Positions 9,410-20,007 are shown, counted from the stretch's first letter. The stretch: DNA of 64,000 nt from Ascoidea asiatica (GCA_001600695.1 BCKQ01000002.1:496001-560000); one strand, 5' to 3'. Notes: a model not told the origin generated them from the sequence alone. Numbers and translations: made by a program.

Positions 9410-11227
9410 ATGATTTTTACAATTTCTAATAAAATTGATGAAATTTCAATTTCATTAGGTATTCCATCAGGAATAATTAAAATGGCAATATGTTTATTTT
9501 CATCATTTCCATTTTGTGGGATTTTAAAAAGATTACCAGATAATAATAAAAATTTAAGATGTTTATTTGTTATATTAATTTCATTATTTTATCTTTTTGA
9601 AATTTTAAATATTTATACTGGATTTTTAACATTATTTTTAAGTTCAATGATAACATATTTTTTAACAAAATATTATAAATCTCCATTAATGCCATGGATT
9701 AATTTTTTAATAATTATGGGACATTTATTAATTAATCATCTTAAATCACAATTTTTTAATAATAATAATAATAATAATAATAATATAAAAAGTGATAATT
9801 ATAATGATAATGTTGGTATTGATATTACAGGAGCTCAAATGGTTTTAGTAATGAAATTAACATCATTTGCATGGAATATTCATGATGGTAATAGATTATT
9901 AAATAAAATTAAAGATAATTTTAATAATGAAATTAATGATAATCAAAAAAAAAAAGCAATTTTTAAACATCCAACAATTTTAGAATTTTTATCATATTGT
10001 TTTTTTTTTCCATCATTACTTACAGGACCATCATTTGATTATATTGATTATTCAAATTGGTTAACAAATGAATTATTTAAAGATTTACCAAAAAATTATA
10101 TAAATAATAAAAGAATTATACCACATAATCTTAAACCATCATTTTTAAAAACTTTAAATGGTATATTTTGGATAATTTTATGGATAATTTTAAATGAAAA
10201 AATTACAAATGATTATATTTTTACAAATGAATTTAAATTTAAAAAAAATTTTATTTTTAAAATATTTTATTTATGGATTTTAGGATTTATTTATAGATTA
10301 AAATATTATGGAGCATGGTTAATTTCAGAATCAAGTTGTATATTATGTGGAATTGGATATAATGGTATTAATAATAAAACAGGTAAAATTAAATGGGATA
10401 AAGTTCAAAATATTGATATTTATAAATTTGAAAGTGCAGAAAGTATTCATAATGGATTAGAAGCTTGGAATCAAAATACAAATAAATGGCTTAAAAATTA
10501 TATATATTTAAGAGGTAAAAAAAAAGATCAAAAACCAGGATTTAAAACAACATTATTTACATTTTTAACATCAGCAATTTGGCATGGTACAAGACCAGGA
10601 TATTATTTAACATTTATATCAGGAGCATTATTACAAACATGTGGTAGATTTTATCGTAGAAGTTTAAGACCAATTTTTTTAGATAAAAAAACAGGTAAAG
10701 GTAATAAAAATAAAAAATATTATGATATAATTTGTTATTTTGTTACACAATTATCATTTGGATATATTGTTCAACCATTTGTTATTTTAGATTTTAAAAG
10801 ATCTATTTTAGTTTGGAAAAGTACAAATTTTTATATTCATTATGGAATTTTAATTACTTTTATAATTATGTTTATTTTAAGACAAAAAAAGAAAAATGAA
10901 AAAGGAAAAACTCAAACTCAAACTAAAGGTAAAGGTAAAGGTAAAGAAAATGTTATTAATGATGATAATAATAATAGTAAACTTTCATTTATATTAAAAG
11001 AAAAAGATGAATTTATTTTAAAAGAAGAAAATGAAAATGAAAATGAAAATGAAAATAAAAATGAAAAAGCAATAGAAATAGAAATAGGAACAGAGAAACG
11101 TGAATATAATGATGAAGCTAAAGATATGGTATTGGGAGTTCCAGATCTTGATGAAGAAGAAGTCGAAGAAGTATTGAAAGAAGTAAATGATGCACTTAAA
11201 GAACAATTAAGAAGTAAGAAATTATAA
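9410..11227 (+). CDS. ALE1: Lysophospholipid acyltransferase Ale1 (MBOAT)
   Basis: Ale1 is a broad-specificity lysophospholipid acyltransferase of the MBOAT family in the ER membrane, acting in the Lands cycle and as a second lysophosphatidate acyltransferase. The product is 605 aa; S. cerevisiae Ale1 is 619. Multiple hydrophobic segments run from the N-terminus. The MBOAT Asn motif (WNQNTNKWLKNYIYLR) starts near residue 351, and the conserved catalytic His is in AIWHGTRPGYY at residue 392. The segment PSLLTGPSFDYIDY is also typical of the family. A short Asn run sits in a loop at about 117-126. The C-terminal tail after the last membrane segment is highly charged and carries an (Glu-Asn) repeat, ending Ser-Lys-Lys-Leu. 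Confidence 0.96.
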   Translation: MIFTISNKIDEISISLGIPSGIIKMAICLFSSFPFCGILKRLPDNNKNLRCLFVILISLFYLFEILNIYTGFLTLFLSSMITYFLTKYYKSPLMPWINFLIIMGHLLINHLKSQFFNNNNNNNNNIKSDNYNDNVGIDITGAQMVLVMKLTSFAWNIHDGNRLLNKIKDNFNNEINDNQKKKAIFKHPTILEFLSYCFFFPSLLTGPSFDYIDYSNWLTNELFKDLPKNYINNKRIIPHNLKPSFLKTLNGIFWIILWIILNEKITNDYIFTNEFKFKKNFIFKIFYLWILGFIYRLKYYGAWLISESSCILCGIGYNGINNKTGKIKWDKVQNIDIYKFESAESIHNGLEAWNQNTNKWLKNYIYLRGKKKDQKPGFKTTLFTFLTSAIWHGTRPGYYLTFISGALLQTCGRFYRRSLRPIFLDKKTGKGNKNKKYYDIICYFVTQLSFGYIVQPFVILDFKRSILVWKSTNFYIHYGILITFIIMFILRQKKKNEKGKTQTQTKGKGKGKENVINDDNNNSKLSFILKEKDEFILKEENENENENENKNEKAIEIEIGTEKREYNDEAKDMVLGVPDLDEEEVEEVLKEVNDALKEQLRSKKL

Positions 11228-11985
11228 ATTATCAATATTTTTTTGTTTCATCATCACAATAGAAGTTAAAAGTAATTATTCATTCATTACGTATTTATCA
11301 ATTTTATCTATTTGTCAATAAAGCCCATACTTAGACTATTAGTAGTAATAGTAATAGTAATAGTACAATAGTAATAGTAATAGTAATAAGGCTCAACGGT
11401 TTCCAGCAGTATACGAGACCCGAGAAAAAAGGAACACCTGAAACAACGACATCCGAGGGGTGTCGAGGGTGGTAAATAACCGGATGTGGTCATTCTGGGT
11501 GAAATGCTCCATGCGCACACGTGCCCTGCCCATGCCCAAGAGTAAGAAGCCAGTTGTTAGCACTGAGGATTTGTGGTTGGCGGTGAGTGAGAAAAGTGCA
11601 GAAGCAGCAGCAGTGGTGGTAGTAGCATTGTTTGACAGTGATGATCGCGATATATTAATATCGACAGTGTCTATGCTACTGTGATGATATTCAATAGGGT
11701 ACAATTGTAATACTTGCTGGCACTGTGTTTGTATGTTTGTATAAAAGTACGTTTATTTTCCTCTTCAGACCACTTCTCACTTGCCTCATTCAATCACCAC
11801 TCTTGTAATCTCATTCCATTCCATTCCATTCATCTCTCCATTCAATTCAATTCCTTTCATCTCAATTTATTTCAATCCAATTCAACTTACTCATATCTAT
11901 TCGTTATTCTTTAAGTCCACTAATCATCTTAATTCAATTCATTCAATTGATTTCAATCAATTGTAATAAATATTAAATATTCAAA
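11228..11985. promoter_or_regulatory. Intergenic, SEY1 upstream region with GC-rich island
   Basis: An AGTAAT-type simple repeat at about 11338-11388 is followed by a GC-rich island at about 11391-11640, rich in CC, GG and CAG words. Then comes a pyrimidine-rich stretch with ATTCC and CAATT repeats (about 11770-11960) leading to the SEY1 start. ORFs inside the island (for example 11460-11684 and 11393-11704) have no recognisable family and overlap on opposite strands, so I do not call them. Confidence 0.5.
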
Positions 11986-12438
11986 ATGGCTTCCGTTATA
12001 AAAATTGATCAAGATGATTTACTGAAAAATGTAAATAATGAAATATCAAATGGATCATCATCAAATGAAATATCAAAAGAAATATCTAAAGATATATTAA
12101 AAGAAATAAAAAATGAAGATTTAAATAAAATTTCAAATGAAAATAAAAATCCATATTATTATAATCATTCAATTCAAATAATAAATGAAAATAAAGAATT
12201 TAATAAAAATATAATGAAATATACTAAAGAAATTATTAAAAAAGATATTGGTTTTAATTATCATGTAATTTCTGTATTTGGTTCTCAATCAACTGGTAAA
12301 TCAACTTTATTAAATGCTTTATTTGGTACTAAATTTGATGTAATGGATAAATCAAAAAGACAACAAACTACAAAAGGTATATGGTTAGCTTATTCAAAAA
12401 ATATTGCTTCATTTAAAAATAATATCAATAACAATAAC

Positions 12439-12480
<42 letters not shown>

Positions 12481-14751
12481 CAAAATATATTTGTAATGGA
12501 TATAGAAGGTACTGATGGTAAAGAACGTGGTGAAGATCAAGATTTTGAAAGAAAAGCTGCTTTATTTGCTTTATCAACTTCTGAAATTTTAATTATAAAT
12601 ATTTGGGAACATCAAATTGGTTTATATCAAGGTGCAAATTTAGGTCTTTTAAAAACTGTATTTGAAGTTAATTTATCTCTATTAAAAAAACAATCTTCAA
12701 AATCTCTTTTATTATTTATCATCAGAGATTTCACAAATTCAACTTCAATTAAAAGTCTTTCAAATTCTTTAATTGAAAGTTTAAATAAAATTTGGTCTCA
12801 ATTACAAAGACCAAAAGGTACTGAAAATTTTAATATTAATGATTTTTTTGATTTAAAATTTATACCTTTACCACATAAAATTTTTCAACCAAATGAATTT
12901 ACAATTGAAGTTTCAAAATTAGGTGATCAATTTCAAAATTTTGATCAACAAAATAATAATAATAATAATAATAATAATGAATTAATGTTTAAAGAAGAAT
13001 ATCATAAACATATTCCCTTAGATGGTTGGACAATTTATGCTGAAAATATTTGGTCTCAAATTGAATCAAATAAAGATTTAGATTTACCAACTCAACAAAT
13101 TTTAGTTGCAAGATTTAGATGTGATGAAATTTTAAATGTTGCTTTTGAAGAATTTGAAAATCATTTTAATTTACAATTTCCAAATTTTAATAATAAATCA
13201 ATTTCAAATAATTATTTACCAAAAATTATTCAAAATAATTCAAATAAACTAGAAAATAATAAATCAAATAATAATGATGATGAAATAATTGATATTGGTT
13301 TTATAATGAATTCATTATTAGATCATTCAATTAAAATTTATGATAGTTCTGCTTCAAGATATTCAAAACAAATTTATCAACAACGTAGAAAAAATTTAAT
13401 AAATAAAATAATTTTAAAATTAAAAGAAATTTATAATATTTATTTAATTCAAATTAAAAAAATCTCAATTGATTTTTTTATAAATTCAATTGAAAATCGT
13501 GGTAAAGAAAAATTTAATAATATTGTTAATTTAAATAAAAAAATTTCAATAAATTTTTTTTTAAATAATGCAAAAAATGCTTCAAATTTAAATATAGAAA
13601 TTTTAAATTATGATCTTGAATTTAATCAATTACAATCTCAAATTTCTGATTTTATTTTAAATCAAAAGAAAAAAGATCTTGAAATTTTAATTAATAATAT
13701 AACAAATAAAAAATTTCCTTATGTTTTAAAACAAAAATTTTCAAATTTATTATTAACTCCTACAATTACTTTTTGGAATGATATTTATTTAAATTTTAAT
13801 AAAACTATTGATGATTTTTTAAATAAATTTAAAATTAATGAAACTAATAATAATGAAAATAATTTTGAATATGATTTTGGTTTTGATTTAACTCAAAAAG
13901 AATATGAAAATACTTTATCAAAAATACATAAATTATCTTGGTTATCTTTTGATAAAATTATTCATGATTTAATAAAAGAAGATACTGTAATTAATTTATT
14001 AAGAGATAAATTTGAAGATAAATTTAGGTATGATGATGAAAATATTCCAAGAATTTGGTCAAATACTTTAGAAATTGATCAAATTTATAAATCTGCAAAA
14101 GATTATTCTTTATCAATTCTTCCAATACTTTCAATAGCTAAAATGGATAATGGTAAAGAAATTAAACCTGATTTTAATTTATACGATGATGATGATGATA
14201 ATGATAATGAAAATCATGATGATTCAAGTAATTCTGATGATCTGTTATTAAATAAATTACCAATTGTTTTAGATCAATCTCAACAAAATCGTATTACACA
14301 AAAATTTAAAAGACAAGCTGATGCAATGTATATTGAAGCAAAAAGATCAACAATTCAAAGTATTACTTCTATACCTTATTGGATTTATATTTTAATTGCA
14401 GTTTTAGGTTATGATGAATTTATGGCAATTATTAGAAATCCAATGTATATTACTTTTATTATTTTATTTGCAGCTGCTGCTTATATTATACATTCATTAA
14501 ATTTATGGGGTCCAGTAATATCAGTTTCAAATGCTATGTTAAATGAAACTTTAAAAGTTTCAAAACAGAAACTTAAAGATTTTATGGAAGAACCTGAAAT
14601 TGGTTTGAATGAAAAAAATAATTACAAATCAAGAGAAAAAACTTTATCAAAAAAAAATTCTATAAATTCATTTATTTTTAGTGGAAATGTGTCAAATAGT
14701 GATCCTAATAATGTTTCTGAATCCATTCCTTTAAGAGATATATCAGATTAA
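11986..14751 (+). CDS. SEY1: Dynamin-like GTPase Sey1 (atlastin/RHD3 type)
   Basis: Sey1 is an ER membrane GTPase that drives homotypic ER fusion and keeps the tubular network. The product is 921 aa against about 776 in S. cerevisiae. GTPase motifs are visible: P-loop GSQSTGKST at residues 99-107, switch I region TTKGIW, G3 DIEGTDG and G4 RDF. The RHD3 helical region fills the middle. Two closely spaced membrane segments near the C-terminus (SIPYWIYILIAVLGYDEF and YITFIILFAAAAYIIHSL) form the family hairpin. The extra length is mostly Asn: a run of about 20 Asn lies between switch I and G3 (nt 12418-12482), and a second run is at nt 12953-12976. The gene converges with MED4. Confidence 0.97.
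12418..12482 (+). repeat. AAT/AAC trinucleotide repeat inside SEY1
   Basis: This near-perfect AAT/AAC microsatellite encodes about 20 Asn in the GTPase domain of Sey1. A shorter AAT run lies at 12953-12976. The repeat is in frame, so length changes in units of three would be tolerated. Confidence 0.9.
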
Positions 14752-14907
14752 CCTAAATAATATTTGTTCTTCTTCCAAGTTGTTTATAATTATCATAAAT
14801 AAGTTTACATATCAATTAAATGACTTTTTAAAATATAATCCATGTAAATTTATATTTATTTTCTTTTTGTAGTTTTGAATTTTTATTATTTTTAAAATCA
14901 TTATTCA

Positions 14908-15867
14908 TTATTCATCATCGTCACTATCTGGGTCAAAAAGATCTAATTGTGCAATTGCATTTTTATTTGTATTATGATTATTAACAAATTCAGATGTATT
15001 AGAATTAGAAATTTGTAAAATTGTTTGAGAATTAGAATCTTTTATAATATCTTTTTCTCTTTCTTTTTCAGAGTCAAATGATTTATCTGATTCTTCAATC
15101 TTTTCAGTTGATTCAATTAATTCAGGTTCATTTAAAGATATTAATTTATCATGATAATTTGATGCAGCTGCTAACATTCCTCTACGAAGAGAATCTTCTG
15201 CAGGCCAAACAAAATTTCCAGGTCCAATATTTAAATCTGTAGTTGCAGGAATAGTTGTAAATTTTGCTAATTTAGCAGCATATTTTAGAAGTTCATCAGC
15301 AGGAATTGAATTTGTATTTGAAGTATCATTTCCTATAAGAACGTTTGATTTTGATATTGGTTTAAATATATTTTTTCCATTGTCATCTTCATCTTCGTCG
15401 TCATCGTCATCATCATTGTTCTCATCTTCACTCGGCAATGCAAGAAGAATATTACGACATTTATTTAACTCTTTCAAAGTTTCGAGTAATTCATTATTAA
15501 GATTATTATCTATATTTTTTAATTTATTTGATAATTTTCCAAAATTATGATGATTTATTAATAATTTTATTGAACTTTCAATATCAGAATCATTTTTTAA
15601 TAAATGATTTAAAATTACTTTATCAGGATTAAATTTTTGAATTGAATCAACTAATTTTGATAAATTATCTTCAAATAAATTTAAATTCCTTATAATTGGA
15701 AGATTCTCAATAACTTTTTCTTGTTCAGAATCTAAATTTTTCAAATTTGATTGTGATTGAATTTCAAAATTAGAACTTATTCTAGATATTGGTGTACCTA
15801 TTTGACTAGTTAAATTTCCTTGAAAATTCGTAGAGGCAGATTTTTCTTTGGGGAATGATGATTGCAT
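14908..15867 (-). CDS. MED4: Mediator subunit Med4
   Basis: Med4 is a middle-module subunit of the Mediator complex that links RNA polymerase II to activators. I start it at the ATG at 15867 (MQSSFPKEKSAS), giving 319 aa; the frame is open a little further upstream only through a TTG codon. S. cerevisiae Med4 is 284 aa. The family features are the helical region with LNKCRNILLALPSEDE and, later, ADELLKYAAKLAKFTTIPA. The sequence FVWPAEDSLRRGMLAA after it is the most diagnostic. Between these is an acidic Asp/Glu stretch, and the tail ends LDLFDPDSDDDE. In S. cerevisiae, MED4 and ALE1 are neighbours; here SEY1 lies between them. Confidence 0.93.
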   Translation of the reverse strand: MQSSFPKEKSASTNFQGNLTSQIGTPISRISSNFEIQSQSNLKNLDSEQEKVIENLPIIRNLNLFEDNLSKLVDSIQKFNPDKVILNHLLKNDSDIESSIKLLINHHNFGKLSNKLKNIDNNLNNELLETLKELNKCRNILLALPSEDENNDDDDDDEDEDDNGKNIFKPISKSNVLIGNDTSNTNSIPADELLKYAAKLAKFTTIPATTDLNIGPGNFVWPAEDSLRRGMLAAASNYHDKLISLNEPELIESTEKIEESDKSFDSEKEREKDIIKDSNSQTILQISNSNTSEFVNNHNTNKNAIAQLDLFDPDSDDDE

Positions 15868-16313
15868 GATCAATTCTGTTCTTTTTTTGATAAATTTAAA
15901 TATCCTTTGTGATAAAAATAATGGATAATTACAATACTTATTTATTTAATCATCATTCATCATTCATCATTCTTTTACTGTTTATTTCCAGGAACCTTTT
16001 TTTCAAAGCTTCAAAGTTTCAATTCTTTATCAGCACCGTCAGGGTGGGTGCCGGAAGACAGAGCAAGTCCTTTAATTAAGGTTTGGCAACACAAAAAAAA
16101 TATTTGAAAACGGCGTGAATTTTTTTGTTTTTGTTTTGGTGTTTTAAAAATTGAAGCCATCAAAATTTTCATTGTTTTTTGTGTTTTGAGGAACAGAAAC
16201 AGAAACAAAACCAGAAACAAAAAGAAATGTAAATTGGACTTTGCCATAGCTGGGAAAGAGAGTTAGAATAATAGTAATAGTAGTCAATAATAGTCAACGT
16301 CAAGCAGTTCAGC
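15868..16313. promoter_or_regulatory. MED4/PZF1 divergent promoter
   Basis: The region holds a CATCATT repeat at about 15949-15972. A moderately GC-rich patch follows at 16015-16060. T-rich and ACAGAAACA-type repeats run at about 16110-16235. No RNA gene or E-box of the type seen in other promoters was found. Confidence 0.45.
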
Positions 16314-17600
16314 ATGAACATAGATTTTGAAAATAGTGATAGTGAAATTGAAAGAGGAAGAACTCAGGAAAGAAATGAACCTGTTCAACCTCACTTAGAT
16401 ACTCCAAGTGAATCAGGATTTTCAGTTGATGAAGTGCCTTCAATTTCAACTTCTTTAGCCACAACCCCTTTTTCTTCAAGAGCATCTTCTTCTCAAAGGA
16501 AAAAATATCCTTGTACTTATTCTTTTTGTCAAAAATCATATTCAAAACCATCTTTATTAGAACAACATATAAATTCACACCAAAATATAAGACCATTTAA
16601 GTGTACTATTAAAAATTGTGGAAAATCTTTTTTAAGAAATTCTCATTTACTTGCTCATAAAGTTGCTCATAAAAATGATAATGATAAACCTTTTAAATGT
16701 TCAACTTGTGGAAAAGGTGTTAATACAAGTCAACATTTAAAAAGACATGAAATTACTCATACAAAATCTTTTTATTGTACTTTTGAAAATTGTAAAGAAT
16801 CTTTTTATAAACATCAATCTTTAAGACATCATATTAATAAAATTCATGAACAAAAAAATAAATGTCAAGAATGTAATAAATTTTTTCAAGCTCCATTAAA
16901 TTTAGCAAATCATAAAGAAAAAGTTCATAAAATTGCTGAAAGATATCAATGTTCAGAATCAAATTGTTTAAAAAATTTTAAAACTTGGACTTTATTACAA
17001 AATCATATTAAAAAAAATCATCCAAAAATAAGTTGTGAAATTTGTGGAAAATTTTGTACTGGTCAAGATGGTTTAAAAACTCATAAAAAAGTTGTTCATC
17101 AAAATGATAAAACAATTCGTATTTGGAAATGTCATATATGTGAAAGTAATGAATTTGTTTCAAAAGAATTTTTAGTTGAACATTATCTGAAATTTCATGA
17201 TGGTCAAATTCCTATTGATTTTGTATTCACTAAAGAAAAACAAAAACTAAATGAAGAATCATTAATTGAAGAACCAAATCTTAAGAAAAGAAATATCAAA
17301 AAACATATTAAATTATCAGAAGAGATTAATTCTACTTCTGAAAAAGAATTTGAGTCAAATGATGAGAATGATATAATAGAAAATGTGATAAGAACTGGTG
17401 TAGTTCCTTTGGAACCACAGATAACATTGTCTAAAGATACAAAAGATAAAGTAGAATCTGTAAAGACAATAGAAACAAGTTCTTTAAAACCTCAAAAAAT
17501 TGTTAAAAAATCTGGACCAACTAGAAATGAATTCAGAAGTAGTTCTAGATTATTGAATAGAACTTTAAAGAAACGTTCCATATATGATTTATTAAAATAA
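16314..17600 (+). CDS. PZF1: Transcription factor IIIA, C2H2 zinc fingers
   Basis: This is TFIIIA, which binds the internal control region of 5S rRNA genes and recruits TFIIIC/TFIIIB. The product is 428 aa, almost the S. cerevisiae length (429). I count eight consecutive C2H2 fingers between about residues 67 and 296: CTYSFC, CTIKNC, CSTC, CTFENC, CQEC, CSESNC, CEIC and CHIC starts. Finger 3 (CGKGVNTSQHLKRHEITH), finger 4 (FYKHQSLRHHINKIH) and finger 6 (FKTWTLLQNHIKKNH) match the fungal TFIIIA pattern. S. cerevisiae TFIIIA has a ninth finger after a long spacer; here the remaining 130 residues are charged, Ser-rich and contain no C2H2 pair. The gene converges with TAH1. Confidence 0.9.
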   Translation: MNIDFENSDSEIERGRTQERNEPVQPHLDTPSESGFSVDEVPSISTSLATTPFSSRASSSQRKKYPCTYSFCQKSYSKPSLLEQHINSHQNIRPFKCTIKNCGKSFLRNSHLLAHKVAHKNDNDKPFKCSTCGKGVNTSQHLKRHEITHTKSFYCTFENCKESFYKHQSLRHHINKIHEQKNKCQECNKFFQAPLNLANHKEKVHKIAERYQCSESNCLKNFKTWTLLQNHIKKNHPKISCEICGKFCTGQDGLKTHKKVVHQNDKTIRIWKCHICESNEFVSKEFLVEHYLKFHDGQIPIDFVFTKEKQKLNEESLIEEPNLKKRNIKKHIKLSEEINSTSEKEFESNDENDIIENVIRTGVVPLEPQITLSKDTKDKVESVKTIETSSLKPQKIVKKSGPTRNEFRSSSRLLNRTLKKRSIYDLLK

Positions 17601-17839
17601 AACTAATCAATTTCAAATTTATCTTTATAATAAAAGGGATATTGTAGTATATATTATATAGTAATTTTTTTTATAATAATAAAATCTTTTTTTAGTAAAA
17701 AAATTTGTTAAGATACAGTAAAATATCATACTTAATATCTGTAGTTGTATCAAGTAAAATAAAAAGACATGAAATAAATAAATCAGAGAAAATAGGTAAA
17801 GTACAGTTGTTTATAAAAAAAAAGTTTGTTTTTTTATAT

Positions 17840-18434
17840 TTAAGCAATTATATTTTTATAATTTTTTGGTAAAGTTGGAACTTCAACAATTGAAATTTTT
17901 TCAACTCTATTAAATTTTAATTCATTTAAAACATTTTCTAATTCTTGAGCAACAACTTTATTATTTGGATCAATTTTTAAAGCTTGAGTATAAGATTCTT
18001 TTGCTTCAGTAAGTTTTTGTAAACCTGATAAACCTATACCTAATCTCCATAAAAGTTTAACTTTTGTTATTTTATTTGGTTCACAATTTAAACCTATTTT
18101 ACATTCTTTTATAACTCTTTCCCAATCTTTAAGTTTTATAAAACACATTGCTTTATTGGAATATAAAATTGAATTTCTATCATCTAATTTAATTGCATCT
18201 CTATAAATTTTTGCAGCTTTTTTATATTCTTTATTTGCAAAAGCTTCATTACCTTTAATTTCAAATGAAATAAAATATAATATAATATAATAGAATAGAA
18301 TAAATATTAATTAGTAAATTTATTATATAATTAAATATATTTACACAAAAATATTCATTTATTTAAAGATATATTTGAGAATGATTTAAATATAAATTTT
18401 ACTAACCTTTTTGCTTCAATTCTTCTGCATTCAT
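17840..18434 (-). CDS. TAH1: TPR co-chaperone Tah1, two exons
   Basis: Tah1 is the TPR subunit of the R2TP complex (Rvb1-Rvb2-Tah1-Pih1). It binds the Hsp90 tail and helps assemble box C/D snoRNPs and other complexes. Exon 1 is 18434 down to 18407 (28 nt, MNAEELKQK plus one base) and exon 2 is 18252 down to 17840. Together they give 146 aa, compared with 111 in S. cerevisiae. Splicing produces a perfect first TPR (ELKQKGNEAFANKEYKKAA), followed by SNKAMCFIKLKDW. A further TPR-like repeat contains ESYTQALKIDPNN. The C-terminus IVEVPTLPKNY matches the Pih1-binding tail of Tah1 (VVEVDELPEGY in S. cerevisiae). The extra TPR makes it slightly longer than the yeast protein. Confidence 0.85.
18253..18406 (-). 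other. TAH1 intron (154 bp)
   Basis: On the minus strand the donor is GTTAGT at 18406-18401, the branch site TACTAAT at 18316-18310, and the acceptor AAAG ends at 18253. The join gives Lys-Gly-Asn-Glu-Ala-Phe, the standard start of a TPR motif, which strongly supports it. Confidence 0.85.
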
Positions 18435-18822
18435 TATTGATATTTATTTTATTTATATATGCATAAGTAATGAGTAAATAACTCTTGAATATAAATTTGA
18501 TATTTATATATTCAATTATTATTGATATTGATATTGATATTAATATTGTTATTAATAATTTGATATTTTACAGATAAAAACAATACAAAAGTTTTAAAGA
18601 TTCAAATTGAAAAGCAAATATTTTAATTTTACCGCCTTCAAACTTTACATAGCGCTGCTCTCTTTTTATTTTTCTTTATTTTCATAGAATTAAAAAAAGG
18701 TTTAAATATATAAAAAAAAATAATATACAAATATATAATATAAAAAATAAGAAATTATTATTAAATAAACAAATAGATAAATAAGTAAACGAGTATAATG
18801 TTAATAAGCAACATTTATTTAA
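18435..18822. other. Intergenic between PSY4 and TAH1
   Basis: This AT-rich region lies between the 3' end of PSY4 and the start of TAH1, both on the minus strand. It contains a GATATT-type repeat at about 18520-18545 and otherwise only simple AT tracts. No gene or recognised regulatory site was seen. Confidence 0.5.
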
Positions 18823-20007
18823 TTATGTTTCAATATTATTTTTTTCAGAATCCATCGTCTTAGAATCTATTAAAATTTCTGATTTATCAATTTCAATTTC
18901 AATTTCAATTGAATCTTGATTTTCTTTTTGATTATTTTCCAACTTAGTTTCCAATATAGTTTCTAATTTATTTTCATTTTCATTATTTGAATTTTCTATT
19001 TGATTTTGATTCTCTATATGATTTTCTATATGATTTTCATTCATTATTATATCATTATCTAAATTTTGAATATTTTGAATATTTGGATTATTTGAATCTG
19101 ATAATTTATCTATATTCTCAATATTATTTATATTTTCAAGGTTATCTAATTGATTTAAACCATTCAAGTCATTTAAATCATGAATATCATTTAAATCATT
19201 TAAATCATTTAAATCATTTAAATCAGATATATTATTAATGTCATTAATCTCAGCTAGATCATTTAAATCATTTAATTCATTTAAATCATTTAACTCTTTT
19301 AATTCTTTTATATGTTTTTCTGTTATCCAAGGAATTTTAGTCATTACAAGATTTGATAATTCATTACTATCAATATCTTTTAAATCAACAGGTAAATTTA
19401 AAATTTTATCCGAATCTGGAATATTTTTACTATTATTATGATTAATATTATTTATATTATGAATTTCATTTTTAGTTAAACTTCTAGTTTTTGGAAAATC
19501 ATCAATTGATGAATTTACAGTAATTATAGATTCTATACTTCTTAAAAATTTTTCAGGTTGATTTAATAAAAAAAATTGATTTGGATTTAAAAGTAATTCA
19601 GAAAGTCTAAGAATTGTAAAAGGTGGAGAATCAAAAAAATTTTCATTTAAATAATTTATTAATCTATTTAAATATTCATTTATTGTTTCAGGATAATTTA
19701 ATAATGGATTAATAATTATTGAATCTAATGGTTTATTAAAATTTGTTTCAATAATTGTAGATAATATATTAGTTATTTTTGGTAATAGTTCAGCCCATGG
19801 TATTGAATGCTCATCTTCTAAATAACTCTTAGAATTAATTATTTTAAATAATTCCAGTTTTACTAATATTCAATGATAACATTTGAAAATAAAATAAAAG
19901 TTAGTCAATTGATCTTTGAATAACTATCTATCCACATCGCATATCAAATCCAACCAAACTCAAGACAAGACAATACAATACATACCAATATCAGCATCGC
20001 TCATCAT
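18823..20007 (-). CDS. PSY4: Protein phosphatase 4 regulatory subunit Psy4 (PPP4R2), two exons
   Basis: Psy4 is the regulatory subunit 2 of protein phosphatase 4 (Pph3-Psy2-Psy4), which dephosphorylates gamma-H2A and helps recovery from DNA damage. Exon 1 is 20007 to 19986 (22 nt, MMSDADI plus one base; a second ATG follows at once). Exon 2 is 19862 to 18823. The product is 353 aa; S. cerevisiae Psy4 is 441. The PPP4R2 domain is clear: SIPWAELLPKITNIL, then FDSPPFTILRLSELLLNP, then FLRSIESIITVNSSI. The C-terminal third is an imperfect Leu-Asn-Asp tripeptide repeat followed by Glu/Asn/Ile-rich low complexity. The reading frame upstream of the downstream Met at 19344 is essential, because that is where the whole domain lies. 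Confidence 0.88.
19863..19985 (-). other. PSY4 intron (123 bp)
   Basis: On the minus strand the donor is GTATGT at 19985, the branch site TGACTAAC at 19907-19900, and the acceptor ATATTAG ends at 19863. All three signals are canonical for yeast. The join gives MMSDADIVKLELFKIIN. Confidence 0.85.

Noticed and set aside
15868-15873. Upstream TTG start for MED4
   Set aside because: The frame is open two codons further, but the ATG at 15867 is the natural yeast start.
18987-19238. Tyr/Leu-rich plus-strand ORF
   Set aside because: Antisense to the PSY4 low-complexity tail.
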